The notes under the pieces: generated by a model | Told to the model about the DNA's origin: nothing | Databases searched by the model: none | What the model saw: the letters and a program-made list of their open reading frames with translations, nothing else | Assembly: GCA_020086605.1 (NCBI GenBank) | Contig: JACBWW010000015.1 | Location: forward strand, 17,151,484-17,215,483 | Direction: 5' to 3' | DNA from: Lanius collurio | Lineage: Eukaryota > Chordata > Aves > Passeriformes > Laniidae | Length of the DNA stretch: 64,000 nt | Part shown: in pieces, positions 38,791 to 51,632 of the stretch | Position numbering within the stretch: position 1 is the first letter of the stretch | How the letters are laid out: each line of letters starts with the position of its first letter | Position numbers and translations under genes: made by a program

Positions 38791-41700
38791 ATTGCAACCA
38801 GCTACTTAAAGTTCACAGTCCTTTTGTCCACTGTGCAGAGTATTACAAACCTTATTTAGAGACTGTAGGTTCAAGTATGTAAACAGGCAGTTGTATTTCA
38901 TTTGTGGTACCACAGGTATTGTATTGTATTAGCAATGCATTAATAAGAGTAAGCATTGGGAAAACATCTTGGATCACACTGCATTCTGTGCTGGCTGGGT
39001 AACAAGAGGTTATTTGGAAGCCAAAAGACTTCTTTCTAGTTGTGAATACAACTGGGAACTATTGCTGTGAATGTCTTTCGTCTACCATTTCAAATTTTAA
39101 AGGTGTTTTGTCCTAGTTGATATAATAGGTGATCTTTGATCTAATAAATGAAGCGGGATCCTCTTGAGGGGCCTGTTAAAGTTAATGTGCCATTCTACTT
39201 GCATGCTACTGTTGCTGTTTTGTCAAGAGGGTTGGCTGTTCATATCGTGATTTTTTCAAATATATTGCACTGCAATAGTCTGTAAGTTTTTTTAGCACCT
39301 GTTCAGGATAAAGTGCTGGAAGGGTGCACAATAGAAATTGCTTTATAATGTGACCTATGGAAAAGGCTGTAGAAACACATTACAGTGCTTTGCAATTGGC
39401 ACAGTCCTGTGCCATTCCAGCTTGCTTCCAAGAAAAAAAGTACCATTGACTCTGGCCAGATAATGTGCCCAGATATGAAATCCATCACCTTAAACAATGA
39501 GAAGTTGACATAGCATTGTAATTGTACCAGTGTGGGCATTGTGCCCAGCTGCAGATGTCTTTAGAGTTCATTGCTTTAGACAGGATTGAAATCCCAGGCT
39601 GCACGTGGCTGTTGTGGAGTTGACATGAACTCCTGAAGAAGAGAGCTGGCTATTAAGAAAGCAGTTATGCCTCCTGTAGCGATAATGTTAAGTCACTGAT
39701 GTGAAAACATGTATAGCTATCTGGGCTGGTACAAACTGTTGCTCTGGAGCAGGTGAGGTTTAGATGTGGCCTTTTAAAGCTCTTGCACTGTTTGGCAAAT
39801 GATCCCTCTTATTAGCACTAGTGAATTTTGAGAAGTAGATCTTGATCTTGAAGTACTTGAAAAATGTCTTTAAAAAGATTTTAAGGTTGAAAAAGAAAAC
39901 TTGCACGTACTGGTTATTTGTTTGTTCGATTGATTGGCTGTTTTTGTTAACTTTGAGGGTTTTGTTTTGATTCATTAAATACCAGTATACATTTCTTAAT
40001 CCTGTTGTTGTAAGGTTATACTTTAAATCCATCCTAGAGACTGCTGTGATCGAATGGAAACTGCACATTTAAATTTCAGAAGCACCCACAATGCTGCAAG
40101 GAAATTAAGTATTTGCAGACTTGAAGTATGCAGTAGTGTATTAATGGTATGAACATTCTGGATACATAGGTGTTGGCCTTCCACTGACAGAATCAGGAGT
40201 AAATGTAGCAATGTAATATTATTCTCATACATGATAATTCTATTAAATAAACATTCCAGATTCAACTCATTATGATTTGTGAATACAAACCACTTAATCT
40301 CTTCTCTAATGTAATAGTTTGGATATTAGAGGAAGTAGAGACAATCCATATCAGAAAACAGAAATTAGGTTAGATCCTTTAAATGTTACTTGACTAAGAT
40401 TTTGCAGTCGGTGGCTGATCTAACAACTGATAGTAAATCTCATATCTTCACATGCAAAGCATAGGAATTGTAAATACTGAGTAATGCACGCTCTAATTTG
40501 AGCTTTTAGCTTCTGTACTTTTCCAGTTGGTGTGTTTATGATGTGATTTTGAGAGCCATGATTGCGGTAATTTGCAATTTTCCTTCTAAGATGTTAGGGA
40601 TACTGAAAAGTTTCAGAATATTCACATATGCAGCAGGACTTTAAATTAGATGCCATTTTCAGTCTCAGTTTCTGTAGGCTTTGAAACTGGGTTTTTGTGT
40701 TGACTGAGAAAGTAGTTTGAAATATTTTAAGATTTAGTATAATCCTTAGAATGCTTTGTTGCTGTGTTGATGCGAAGGTAACAAAGTAATTGTTGTGTGC
40801 TTGTTAGCTTTTAATTACTTTAATAAAAAAACCCCAGCAAACAGCTACTAATTCCCAACACTACACATCATGTCTCCTTTAAGCAAAAGTTCTCATTCTT
40901 CAGGCAGTTATTAACTGAAGGAAGATTTCAACACCTGGTATGGCGATTGAGAAGGCAAATTGACAGTTGCCTGTGATATTCTACAGAATGTGACTCTCAA
41001 TCTGACTTTTTTGGTAATTTACATACATGACAGCATTCTGACATTGAAAAATTAATTATATAAAAAAGTTTTGGTGCCTATGCACTTTACTGCTACGGGA
41101 TGTCTTGACAATCTCATGCAAGGAAGAAGTGTTGAGATAACTCTGGACACCTGGCTGGCATTTCCATTGTGCAGGTATGCTGTGAAGACTGTCCAGAGGC
41201 AGACAGGTGCCCTCAGGTCTCAGGGAAAGCAAAGAAGTATCTGGAAGATGATTCTACACTGAGTAGCAAGCGAAAATGAGGTAGTTCAGAAAACTGAGAC
41301 TGATCCTTAATATGTGTAGGTGCTGGATGCAGGAGGCTGTGATGACTTTGGATTTCAGGAAGAGGATGGAACAGAAAAATACTTGTACCTTTACTTGTAA
41401 TGAAAGAGTGCTTTTGACTCCTGTGTGCTATTTTCTACCCTATTCTGTCTATATGGTGCAAAACTTCTCAGTGGAGCAGTGATACTTTCCTAGTCATGAC
41501 TAAAGTTTTCAGCTCTCTATGATGTATGAAAAACATAGTGATGAAGATTTTTACATTGCATGCTGAGCAAATTACTTGGCTACCAGTGCTAATTCAGTAC
41601 ATCTTCATTTTCTGTATGATATATTCACTGTGTGGGAGAACTGCACAATGGCACTGAACAAACTCTTAGAGTTCTTTGTGCAATTTAGAAGACTTTGGAA

Positions 41701-44700
41701 GGTAATTTCAATAATCCTCTGCTGGTCCTGCTCTGAACAATCTGTATTAGCTAGAATATAAATACATGAAGATTTCCAAAAGCTCCACGAAACTGCAATT
41801 TTACTAACGCTAGGAAACTGTTTTCCGTATTCAATCTGTTTCTTGAAGCAAAATTAATAACCTGATTTCAAATAGCTTTACTACTCCAAGCTGTTCTTTC
41901 CTCAAGTATTTACCTAGATTGCATACACTTGCATACTTCAACATAAGAAATTTGGTTTGTACACTTTCTGATTATGAAGAAGAAATAATGACTTAATAGC
42001 CTTAACATCTATAGCAAAACACTTCAGAGGAAGTGAGTTTTTGCTATGCATGGCAGTTTGATAAATGAGGCAACTACTTATGAATTTGTTGTCTCAGTGT
42101 TTCTTTTTTACATCAAAGGTATCTATTTTTACCTTTGATTAATTTTTTTCATGTATTGAATGGTGAAAGTTACGTTACTGAGCTTCAGAACATGAAATCA
42201 GTCTTATTTAAGATGGACAGTGTACCAGTGGCACTGCTTGTAATGGTGCTATAACAGCAATTGGGTTTTCCTTAAGCATTTTGTTCTGTAGATCTCAAAT
42301 TTATAGAGGACATTGTAACAGCCTGTGTTCTAAACACATTTTTGTCTCTGTTGGGTTTTATTAGAGGAAGGTTTGCTTATATCATGTTATTCCTTTAAAG
42401 AGGTAGAAGAGTAACATTGTATTGAAGGCCAGAATAATCAAAATCAGGGTTTGATCATAGGGTGCTAATTGCATTTTCTGATTGTTCCATAAGTGAGGAA
42501 GCACTTATTGTTGGCTGTTGTGATAATGAGATCCCAAAAGGCAGAAAGCTTCTCTCCCCCCTCCCTTTCCCCACCAAAAGTTTGGTTTCAATATGTAATA
42601 GCCACATGACTCAGTATCTAGGTGTCAAAGTACTCTTCATGGTGAATTCAGCAAGAGTTTCAAGAGCTTAAGAATGAATAGGCCACCCCTCTTGAACTCC
42701 TATTGAGTCTCTAAGTGACCCTGTTGCAGATTTCTGTCTTCTCATCTCTCCTCATCCAAAAGCAACTTTAATTTTGTGTGTCTGACATCACACCAGTAGC
42801 TGAATGATGTTCTTTTGCACAGGAATTAATAAAGTCTTTCAAAAGGATAGATCAATAGTTAGATAATAAATAAATAAAGGTCTGCCTTTATCTAATAAGT
42901 GAGTGTTGCCCTAAGTTTAAATTGTTCATATATTTGATGCCCTAATTTTAAATTGTTCATACATTTGTTGCCTGTAAGATTTTTCATGACGGTTCTTGAA
43001 TCTGTCTGTCATCTTATTCAATGAAGGTTTTTTGAACTAGAGACTCGTATTCACTACTAATGAAGTTTTGGGGGCTTTTTTTCCTGATTGTTTTTGATTT
43101 TTGACTTCGGCAAGATGAATTGTTCACTCTCACCAACAGCTTGTGAAAGTACATAAGTGAAGAGTTGCAAATAACAGCAGTAAAAGTTCTTTGCTTCTCT
43201 GAGTTTCTTACTGTGTTGTAGTGAAATTGCTAAACCTTGAAATAATGTGGTTAATATTGGCTCTCTTTTATTTGTGTGTCACTTACCTGAAGTACTGGTA
43301 GACTTTCAGACTTGGCATTGTGAGGACCACAGGAAGGGCCTGCCTCCCTCCCCTGGGTCTGCCAAGCCTTGCTTCCTTCACTGTGTTTGTGTGCACTCTA
43401 GCACTGTTTGCTTTGTGGCTGTATTAGAAAGGCCACAGCAAACAGGTGGCTTCCCAGTGTCTCTTCAGTTTGGATAGGCTTTTGCTGATTGCATTCACTA
43501 TCACCTTAACTAGGGTAGATACTGTGGTCTTAATACAGCGGTGATGTTTGGGCTTTGATACTCAGCAGATGGTCATGACCTTGTAGTAGCATCTCAGAAA
43601 TATTGCCAGACCCCTAAGCATGCTTGCTCATGAGTGGCATCAAGGAGTTAGTCTGTGCCCTTATCCAAGAGAAATTATTCCAATTGCTGTCTGGCTTGCT
43701 AAGTAGGTTTATATGCAAACTGTAACATGTTCCAAACATCATTGCCAAGTTAGTATTTTGTTCAGGAACATATGAGTTCATGTCACTGATTTTGGGATCT
43801 AAGTAAAGCTGTTGCCTTTTTTTTTTAATTTTCTGACTGAGAGCTCTGCACAGATGTTTTCACAAGAAAAGACTGGACACTTTTAGCAGGTCTGTGGCCC
43901 TCGCTAGGGCATATCTGTAACTATAAGGGGATATGAGGATGACTCAGTTCCTGACTTGGACAGTCCTTGAAGCTAAACTTTAAAAGAAGATTCTTTGATT
44001 ACTGCTTAACTTTGACAAATATAGCTTCCTGTTATATGATGAATGTAGCATTTCCCTGCCTCTAGTAAAATGTGACACTAAGTCATAGCAAAGTGCTAAT
44101 GTTTAACTTCTGGTAAGTTCTGCTCTCAGGATATTTAGGTATAACACCATATAAATTTATTAACTCTGGACAGCATTTTAGATGCAATGCAGAGCCTAGT
44201 GCTTTTCAACATCCCCTTCTTTTAGGGCTGACAACTTTTTATGCTGTCCAGTTTCACTAAGAAAGATGTTTCTGAAAAGTGGTTTACTCCTTTTGTGACA
44301 CATTGCATATGTCACATCTGGGCAGGTTAAAAATGTAACTCTTGCTTAAACATCTGTACAAGAAACAGCCCTCCTTTATGGTCAGCTCCCTGAAGGTTCA
44401 GTTGTGATGCTGAGAGCCAGATTTTCAGTAGTCCTGCACATGTCAGACTTCTTGCAGCTTGGTTTGTAGGTAAAAAGCCAAGATCTCATTGTTTCCAAGC
44501 TTGTTAGGCATTTTTGTCATTTCACTCCAAATGTTACTGCTATGTACTGGTTGTGGAAAGCTGCAGTTGTGTGTTGCAGGTAGAAGACCGAGAGCAGATT
44601 GCCCTGTTTGTAGTGAGGTGTGTTGCCTTTGCAGCTGGCTTACACTCACACCCACTTATGCATGGGCACAATTCGAAAAGCATGCTGCTATCTATGAATT

Positions 44701-47700
44701 TGATTAACTTAATTGACTTAAGTCCCAACTTTTATTCCATGCTAGTAGTAGGTATGTAAAAACTTTGTTAATGTCTTTATTTTACTTTCTGAAAATACTG
44801 TGAGTAAATTTAGCACCTAATCTTCATGCATAAATAATAACAGGTTATGTGTCACTAGTGTGTTATTTATTATCTTATTTACAGAGCAGCATATGTAAAC
44901 TATTATATGTAAGAGGACATTTAAGTTTTGTAATATATTATGAAGAATATCCGTGACATTGCTTTTTCTTTGAAACAGTGCCAAATCCCAAGAGGCTACT
45001 TTTAAATTCAGCACTTGTCCAAGTAAAAGCCCCGGAGCTTCAGGGGAAGATTTGCTTCAGTCAAAGCTGATAAGGCCCTCTGGAATTGCCTCAAAGTAGA
45101 AATCTCTTCTGTGTGTGTACTTGACTCTGAGTGTATATTTGTGTGTCTGGCAGTCTAAAATGATAGATCAACTTCATGTGCTTTGCTTGAGATGGAATTA
45201 TTTTACTTATGTATGCTGCTAGTTCATTTTCTTTGTACGGGTAAAGGATGAGCTATATAAGTTAATATGAACAGCCATTTGATTTTTGGAGTCTCTTATT
45301 ATGTCACGAGAAAGATCTTGATAAAAGAAAAGGGCACAGGTTCCACCTGTGAAAAGGCAATAAGAGTGGATTAAGCTCTTTAGGTTCAACATGGGGTTAC
45401 AGTTGGCTGACAAAGTTACAGCATTGGATGGTTTCCAAGCTACTGTAGATACAGCTGGTCACAGAGAAGCAGCTGAGAGCATCCATTCTCTTGGGTTCCT
45501 TCTGCAAGTTCTCCGTATGTGGGATGTGTACTAAGGTTTACATTTGTATCAGAAAATTATTGAAACTTAAAAATAATTGCAAAAATATAACAAAACAAGT
45601 CACTGAAGTGGTATAAGTGACTTTTATCCATTAATTCTTTTATTTTACTCTGAGCCTGACCTAGTACAACTTCCCTTGGTTATCCTCTTAAATTATGAAA
45701 GAGGCCTGTACAGCGAGAATAATCTGAGTTCTGCTTGTTTGGGCATCTGCTGGAGTCTTCTTTTATTGTCACTATGCACTGCACTCATGTCTCAACCTGC
45801 AGTAGTGTCTAGTGGATGAAAGACAAGTGGCTGTATTTCATGAGTGTAGTCTCATGAGAGTATTTAAAGCATGGGAGATTGTCCTTTCTTTGAAGGTTGT
45901 TTTGGGGGGGAAAGTTTGCTATTGGAAATAATCAAGACTAAGGAGTGGGATGTAGCCTAGGATAATAAAAATATTTTACTGATGTCAGGTAGAATATGTG
46001 TCTCCTTAAGAACCAGATCCTGCTAAAGTTCACAGGCAGCTGTAAGATGTAAACCAAAGTGAATATATTGCTTCCTCTTTATCATTTTTGGTCTTTTGCA
46101 GTTTTGTACCTCCTGTATTAATTCAGGCAAAATATTTTGAAGCATTTGTCTGCAGTTTGTTGTTTTCCCCTTCTAGAGATGAATGGAGCATCGAGAATGT
46201 TGTTTTAGATTACCAAGGAGAAACTGACATTTGTAGTTCAGGAGTAAGCCAATCCTAGCACAATTTTTATTTATGTATTAACTTTTACTTGTAAGCAATA
46301 ATTGTGCTGCTTTGCTGCTGTTATGCAATAGAGAGTTATTGAACCTTTTAAAACCACTTATTATTTTTTGTAATTAGAACTAACTTGTGCAGCTGTCACT
46401 AAGCTCCTCGTCAGATGATATATTTATTATGTTAGAAATGAGAGGAGGCACGTGAGTAAGACTTTGAAAGGAATATGCACTGCTTGGGGTAGGGTTTTAT
46501 GTTTAAATGGGTGATCAGCATGTGTGTGAGACCAAGATGATTGCAGTACCAGTGCCTGACTAGTTATGTGCTGCCTTTAATCCTGTGATATTGTGTTTCA
46601 TTGTCTCCCAGTACACCACTGTCACGACTGAAACAAAAACCCTCTGAATTCAATGAACACTTTAATCTGTCATCATAATCACGAACTCTTGTCAATCATG
46701 GCTTAAAAGTTAAGCATGCGGATCAAATCTGCAGTAAGAGGAGACACCTGGACTCCACAATGTAAGTGGAGATAGTCTTGGATGCTAAAAATTTATTTCA
46801 TTTGTATTGTACAGTTTTAACCTGAAGATGATGTTGATGTTGTTGTTCCTCATCTTTAAAAAACCTGGAAAGGTTGTTCAGTGACTTTTCAGAAGAAAAC
46901 TTTTTAGCTCTTTCTCTTTTAAGAATAAAATATAACTATGATGGGAATTTTACTTGTTCATGGCAGTACTTTGGATTTTAGGTTTGCTCTTGAGCTGAGA
47001 AGAAAAATCAAGAGTATATGGAAAAGTTGCGTGCGTACCTTATAAAAATATGCTAAGGTTTACAAATGGCACTAAAACTGAAAGAGACTGCAGTCACTTT
47101 AAAGTACTTTTATTAATTAAAACCTGTGCTTGTTGAAAATTGTAGCAAAATTCTCATTCTATGACGAGCAGTCAGAGTAATCTCAATTGTGATTGTTAGG
47201 TAATTTTCTTTTCATTAATGCCAGTGAAAATAACATCACCAACTGTGATCAGGGTTGTGAGGACCTGACACGTTGTTAGCATTGCCTTTCTCTTGTCATT
47301 TTGAGTCTGGGTTTTCAGTGGCTTACCTTTTTGCCAAAAAGCAACTGCAGTCTGTTAGGGCTTTTTTTGCAAGCAAGACCAGATGTTTAAGAATGAAAGC
47401 TGAAGGAAACATATTCTGGCTTTACCTCTTCTTTGTGAATTAAGTCTCACATAGCCTTAATTTGGACTGAAAGACTGAGATTTAACCTTGGCTGATGTCA
47501 GGCCTATGTGACCTTCTGCTATTGTCATGTGTGGTTAAAGGATGACAACCCAGCTTTCACAAAGTTATAAGCCTTGGAAAAATCATTCTTTTCATATGCT
47601 AAACATATCCCATGTTTGCACTGAGGTGAGCTATCCCAACTGTTCCGAAGCAAAACTATCAGCCTGTGTTTCATCTACCAAGAGTACTGAGAGTGTCTCT

Positions 47701-50159
47701 AATCCTGATGTGGGTGCTTGAGCAGGACTTTTTTCCAGCTATTCCACCTAGCTGCGAGCCGTATAGCCTGCAAGAAAAAAGAATGCAAAAAAAAAAAAAA
47801 AGTAAAAAAAGAGCAAAACAAGCAAATAAAATCAGATTGATGAAATGTGAAGGGAAAAGCACATGAGGAATGCAGTGGAAAGTTATAGCAGAAGGAATAA
47901 ATTTATGTAGGACTTGTGAGGAAATAGTAAAAGCTTTTTTAAGTCTACCATGATGTGGGGATTTCAGCCCTGATGTGGCCCACACATCTAAGCCTAAGAT
48001 CATACTGCTGTGACATGGGAGAGATGTCCTTTTGTCTTGAGGAGAGATGTACACCTTTGGTTGTTTGAGGAAGCTCTGAGGCCATGGGTTTCCTCAGGTC
48101 AGAGTGAACCTTCAGAGGGAGGAATGACCAAAGTCTCCCAGGCACATGCAAGGCCGTGAAAGGCTTGGATGAAAAATGTCTCAGACACAAGTAGCAGGAA
48201 AGCCATAACTGGGGTGGGTAGCTGCTCCATGCTAATGCATGGGAGGGTACCTGCCATTCACTGGGGTCGAGGCAGGTGAAGTCCCCATTTCTCAACTTCA
48301 TGACCTGGAATGCTGCAGTCCTCCTCTGTCCTGACCTGTATCTGGTGTTACTCTGTAAATAGTAGGGAAGGGAGACTCATTCTTGGAGATTATGATTTGA
48401 CTCTCTACTTGGGACCTATTGCATCCAAAGCACTGCATTTGAGAAGGATATTATGCTTTACACTGTTGTGTTGTTCTAATTATTTGTATTTTCCTGATGA
48501 TAGAACTTTGATACTGAGATATCACTTCTTAAAGGTAGATAGAGGATGAGCTTTTAAGGACTTCTGATTCTGAGGATTTTGCTTTTATATGACCACAATT
48601 GTACTGTACAGTTACTTTACCATCTGGCTGGCTGCATGTCCTCAAAAAGTGTCTAAATTTCTTTTTAATGTTAATTTAAATTCTGTTTCAGCTGAAGAAT
48701 AATTTAATTCTGATACCTTATTTCTTATTTCATCCACATTATTATCTGAAAAAGTTAAATGAAGCTTAAATAGTTTTTCTCAATATGACATATGCTTTTT
48801 GCATCACAGGGACAACTATTGATATGGCATGATAATAGTACAATGGAATGGCCAGTTGAAATGATAATACTTTCATGCCTTGCTAGTATAGAATAGCTAT
48901 CCCTACATGCTTCAGCTGTCCCTCAGCAATATTTATCAGCCAGGTGATAGCAGCTATTTCTGTGTTTGCAAGATGACCATGTGTGCTTGGAGTGTTATAT
49001 ATTCATTAAAATAGTTTAACAGCCTTACTAATAAAATTTAGTCTGTAAGAGCCATGAAACTGTTCCAGCTCAGGCTACTGAGTTCTATTTCAGACTACTT
49101 AAGTAAAATAAATCATAATTATATCTGGATACAAATGCTGGGATCTGACGTGCAGCATTTCATTGGTTGCCTTATAAACGTGAATCTTCACCTCTGACAG
49201 TATTTTAGCTATAATCAGTTACTTGTGTTCTGCAACAGCTCTGTGGTGATGCAGTAACCTGTAAAAAAAAATGCAGAGTTCAAGAACCTATTCCTTCTGC
49301 ACTGTTAAGTCTTCCTACAGTGAGCTCATGTAAGCAGCAGTGTTTCTTACCCCAGTTCTTCTACTACTGGACAAAAAAGAAAGAGAGAAAATGTCATTAT
49401 GATTGAATTTTGGGACTGTAACACATTGTGAGACTTCTGTGATTCAAGAAAGTTTGGGTGTATGTATGAGTGTGTCAGTGAAGGCACTCCTACAGCTGTG
49501 GCCAAGGACATGGCCAAAGTGTTGGCATACACAGGGATAAAGTATAACACAAAATATGCTGCAGCTCTGTTAGGTAAACCAGTGGTTCCACTTTTGCTGG
49601 AACATTTGTTACTCCTAAAAACATGAGAACAATAACATAAAAATGCAGAGAAAAAAAATGGTGGGAGGAGGATTTGTAGACAGAACAACTTGCTCTCACA
49701 CATCGTAGCTGTATTAATAAGTTCATGTGTGATATCTGTAGACAGAAGATATCCCACCTTATACTGTGGCTTTAAAAGAAGACATGCACCTGATATTTCA
49801 TGTAGTGTTTGATGAACCCAGGCTTCAGGTTGGGATGGGAACTGGTAGCCAGAACACCTAAAGGGGAATATTCATTAAGAACTCAAGCATCTAGCTCCAG
49901 GGAGCAGCACCAGAAGCATTCACAAAGTTCTCAGGCAGCTTCAACCCGAAGAACTATCTGAGGGCTTGTCAGGGAAATCCTGACTTCAGATACTCCAGTG
50001 CCTGGATCTGAATAGAACCAAACAGGTGTAATACAATCATGCCACAAAACTATCTGTGAGGAGTACAGCTGGAGGGAGAGAAGTGGAAGTTGTGTGGTGT
50101 TTAGGGAATGCTCAAAACCCAGGATTAGTGTGAACCTTCTACTGTAACTTACAGAAGGA
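38791..50159. other. Non-coding DNA, presumed intron
   Basis: Mostly unique AT-rich sequence, with the 31-bp tandem duplication near 42.9 kb. A weak ancient-repeat phrase (gagccagattttcagtagtc) occurs near 44412. Open frames at 47670-48300 and 49350-49760 look random. Confidence 0.55.
42907..42968. repeat. Tandem duplication, two 31-bp units
   Basis: Unit one (42907-42937) and unit two (42938-42968) both read tgccctaa.tttaaattgtt and continue in step, differing at three positions. A partial third start (tgcc) follows. Confidence 0.9.
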
Positions 50160-51129
50160 AAGCATCTTTGGACTTACAGGTGAGATGGGAAACAGCTGGT
50201 GACAACTGGTGTCCCTCACAGTTCCATCTTGGGACTGGTGCTGTTTGCTATCTCTGTCTCTTTGCATAGACAGCAAGATTGAGAGCACCCTCAGCAAGTT
50301 TGTAGATGACAGGAACTGAGCAGTGCAGCTGACACAACAGAAGGACAGGATGCTGTCCAGGGGGACACGGACAAGCTGTACAAGTGGGCCCATGAGAAAC
50401 ACATGAGGTTCAACAAGCCCAGGTGCAAAACGCTGTACCTGGGTCAGGACAATCCCAGACATGAGTCAAGATGGGGAGAAGAACTCATGGAGAGCAGCCC
50501 TGTGGAGAAGGACTTGGGGATTCTGGTGGATGACAAGCTGGACATGAACTAACAGTGTGCACTCATAGCCCAGAAAGCCAAAGCCAGCTGTGGGCTGCAT
50601 CACAAGAAGTGAAGACAGCAGAGTGAGGGACCTGGAGTGCTGTGTCCAGCTCTGATATCCCCAGCATAAGGATATGGATCTGTTGGAGTGAGTCCAGAAG
50701 AGGCCACCAAGATGATCAGAGGGCTGGAAACCATCTTCTGAGAGGACAGGCTGAGAGAATTTGAGCTGTCTGGCCTGGAGAAGAGAAAACTCTTTGGATA
50801 ACATATTGTAGCCTTTCAGTATCTAAAGGGGGCTTATAAAAGAGAGGGAGAACAACTTTTTGCACAGGCAGATAGTGCTAGGGCAAAGAGCACCAGTTTT
50901 AAAGTAAAAGATGAGATTTAGATTAGATGTTAGGAAAAAAGTCTTTACTGTAAGGATGATGTAACAGGTTACCCAGAGAAGCTGTGGATGCTGCTTCTCT
51001 TTAAGTGTTCAAGGCCAGGTTGGATGGGGCCCTGAGCACCTGATTTAGTGGGTGTCATTCCTGCCTGTGGCAAGGGGTTGTAACCAGATGATCTTTAAGG
51101 TCCCTTTCAAGCCCATCCTTTCTATGATT
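50160..51129 (+). mobile_element. CR1 LINE, 5'-truncated, degenerate
   Basis: Remnants of CR1 ORF2 can be read in pieces: a VTTGVP-like stretch near 50200, SKFVDD near 50300 (the reverse transcriptase Y/F-x-D-D box) and FNKPRC near 50410. The 3' half has ctgagagaatttgagctgtc, agatgttaggaaaaaagtct and aagtgttcaaggccaggttg. It ends gatgatctttaaggtccctt plus the CR1 octamer remnant at about 51129. Several stops and shifts show it is inactive. It is followed directly by a microsatellite. Confidence 0.9.
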
Positions 51130-51130
51130 C

Positions 51131-51136
51131 TCTCTC

Positions 51137-51181
<45 letters not shown>
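51131..51181. repeat. (TC)n(TA)n(TG)n(CG)n microsatellite
   Basis: About six TA and thirteen TG dinucleotides, then CGCG, directly at the 3' tail of the CR1. It probably grew from the tail of that insertion. Confidence 0.95.
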
Positions 51182-51182
<1 letters not shown>

Positions 51183-51594
51183 GGTCTGGCTATTTTACAG
51201 GTGATGATAATGGGATTCTTCCTCAGTGGCCTGTAGTACTAGTGTAATAAGGTTGTGCTAGATGTCTCTAGTCAGGTGGTATTTAGCATGTACAGAAATG
51301 GTACAAATCTGACTTAGAGCGGTCAGGTCGCTTTGCTGTGGGGAATGGACTAATTTTTGACATTTTCTCAGCCAAGTTGCATAATAGTTTCTGACATGTA
51401 TCCTAGCCCTGCAATGCAATGATACTTCATGGTGAGCCAAATAGATGATGTACTGTGTGTGAAACAATGAATGTTGTTCATACAGCTGAGGCTCGAAATG
51501 AGGTAGATAATTTTATGAGGTAGGAAGTTCAGGCAGGCTGTGACAGACAGGCTGAGGTACAAAGAAGACTGACACATCAGGTGGAATGGTAATG

Positions 51595-51632
51595 AAGAGT
51601 CCAAGTGATAAGAAAGAGTCCAAGAGATAAGA
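51595..51632. repeat. Tandem duplication, two 19-bp units
   Basis: The unit aagagtccaagtgataaga (51595-51613) is repeated at 51614-51632 with a single t/a difference. Confidence 0.9.

Noticed and set aside
47671..48301. Overlapping 127- and 118-codon minus-strand frames as a gene or retroviral remnant
   Set aside because: No family motif is visible. The frames overlap each other and a + strand frame, which suggests compositional openness.
49347..49757. 136-codon minus-strand frame as a membrane protein
   Set aside because: The hydrophobic stretches come from T-rich DNA, a second frame is open in the same region, and there is no conserved motif.
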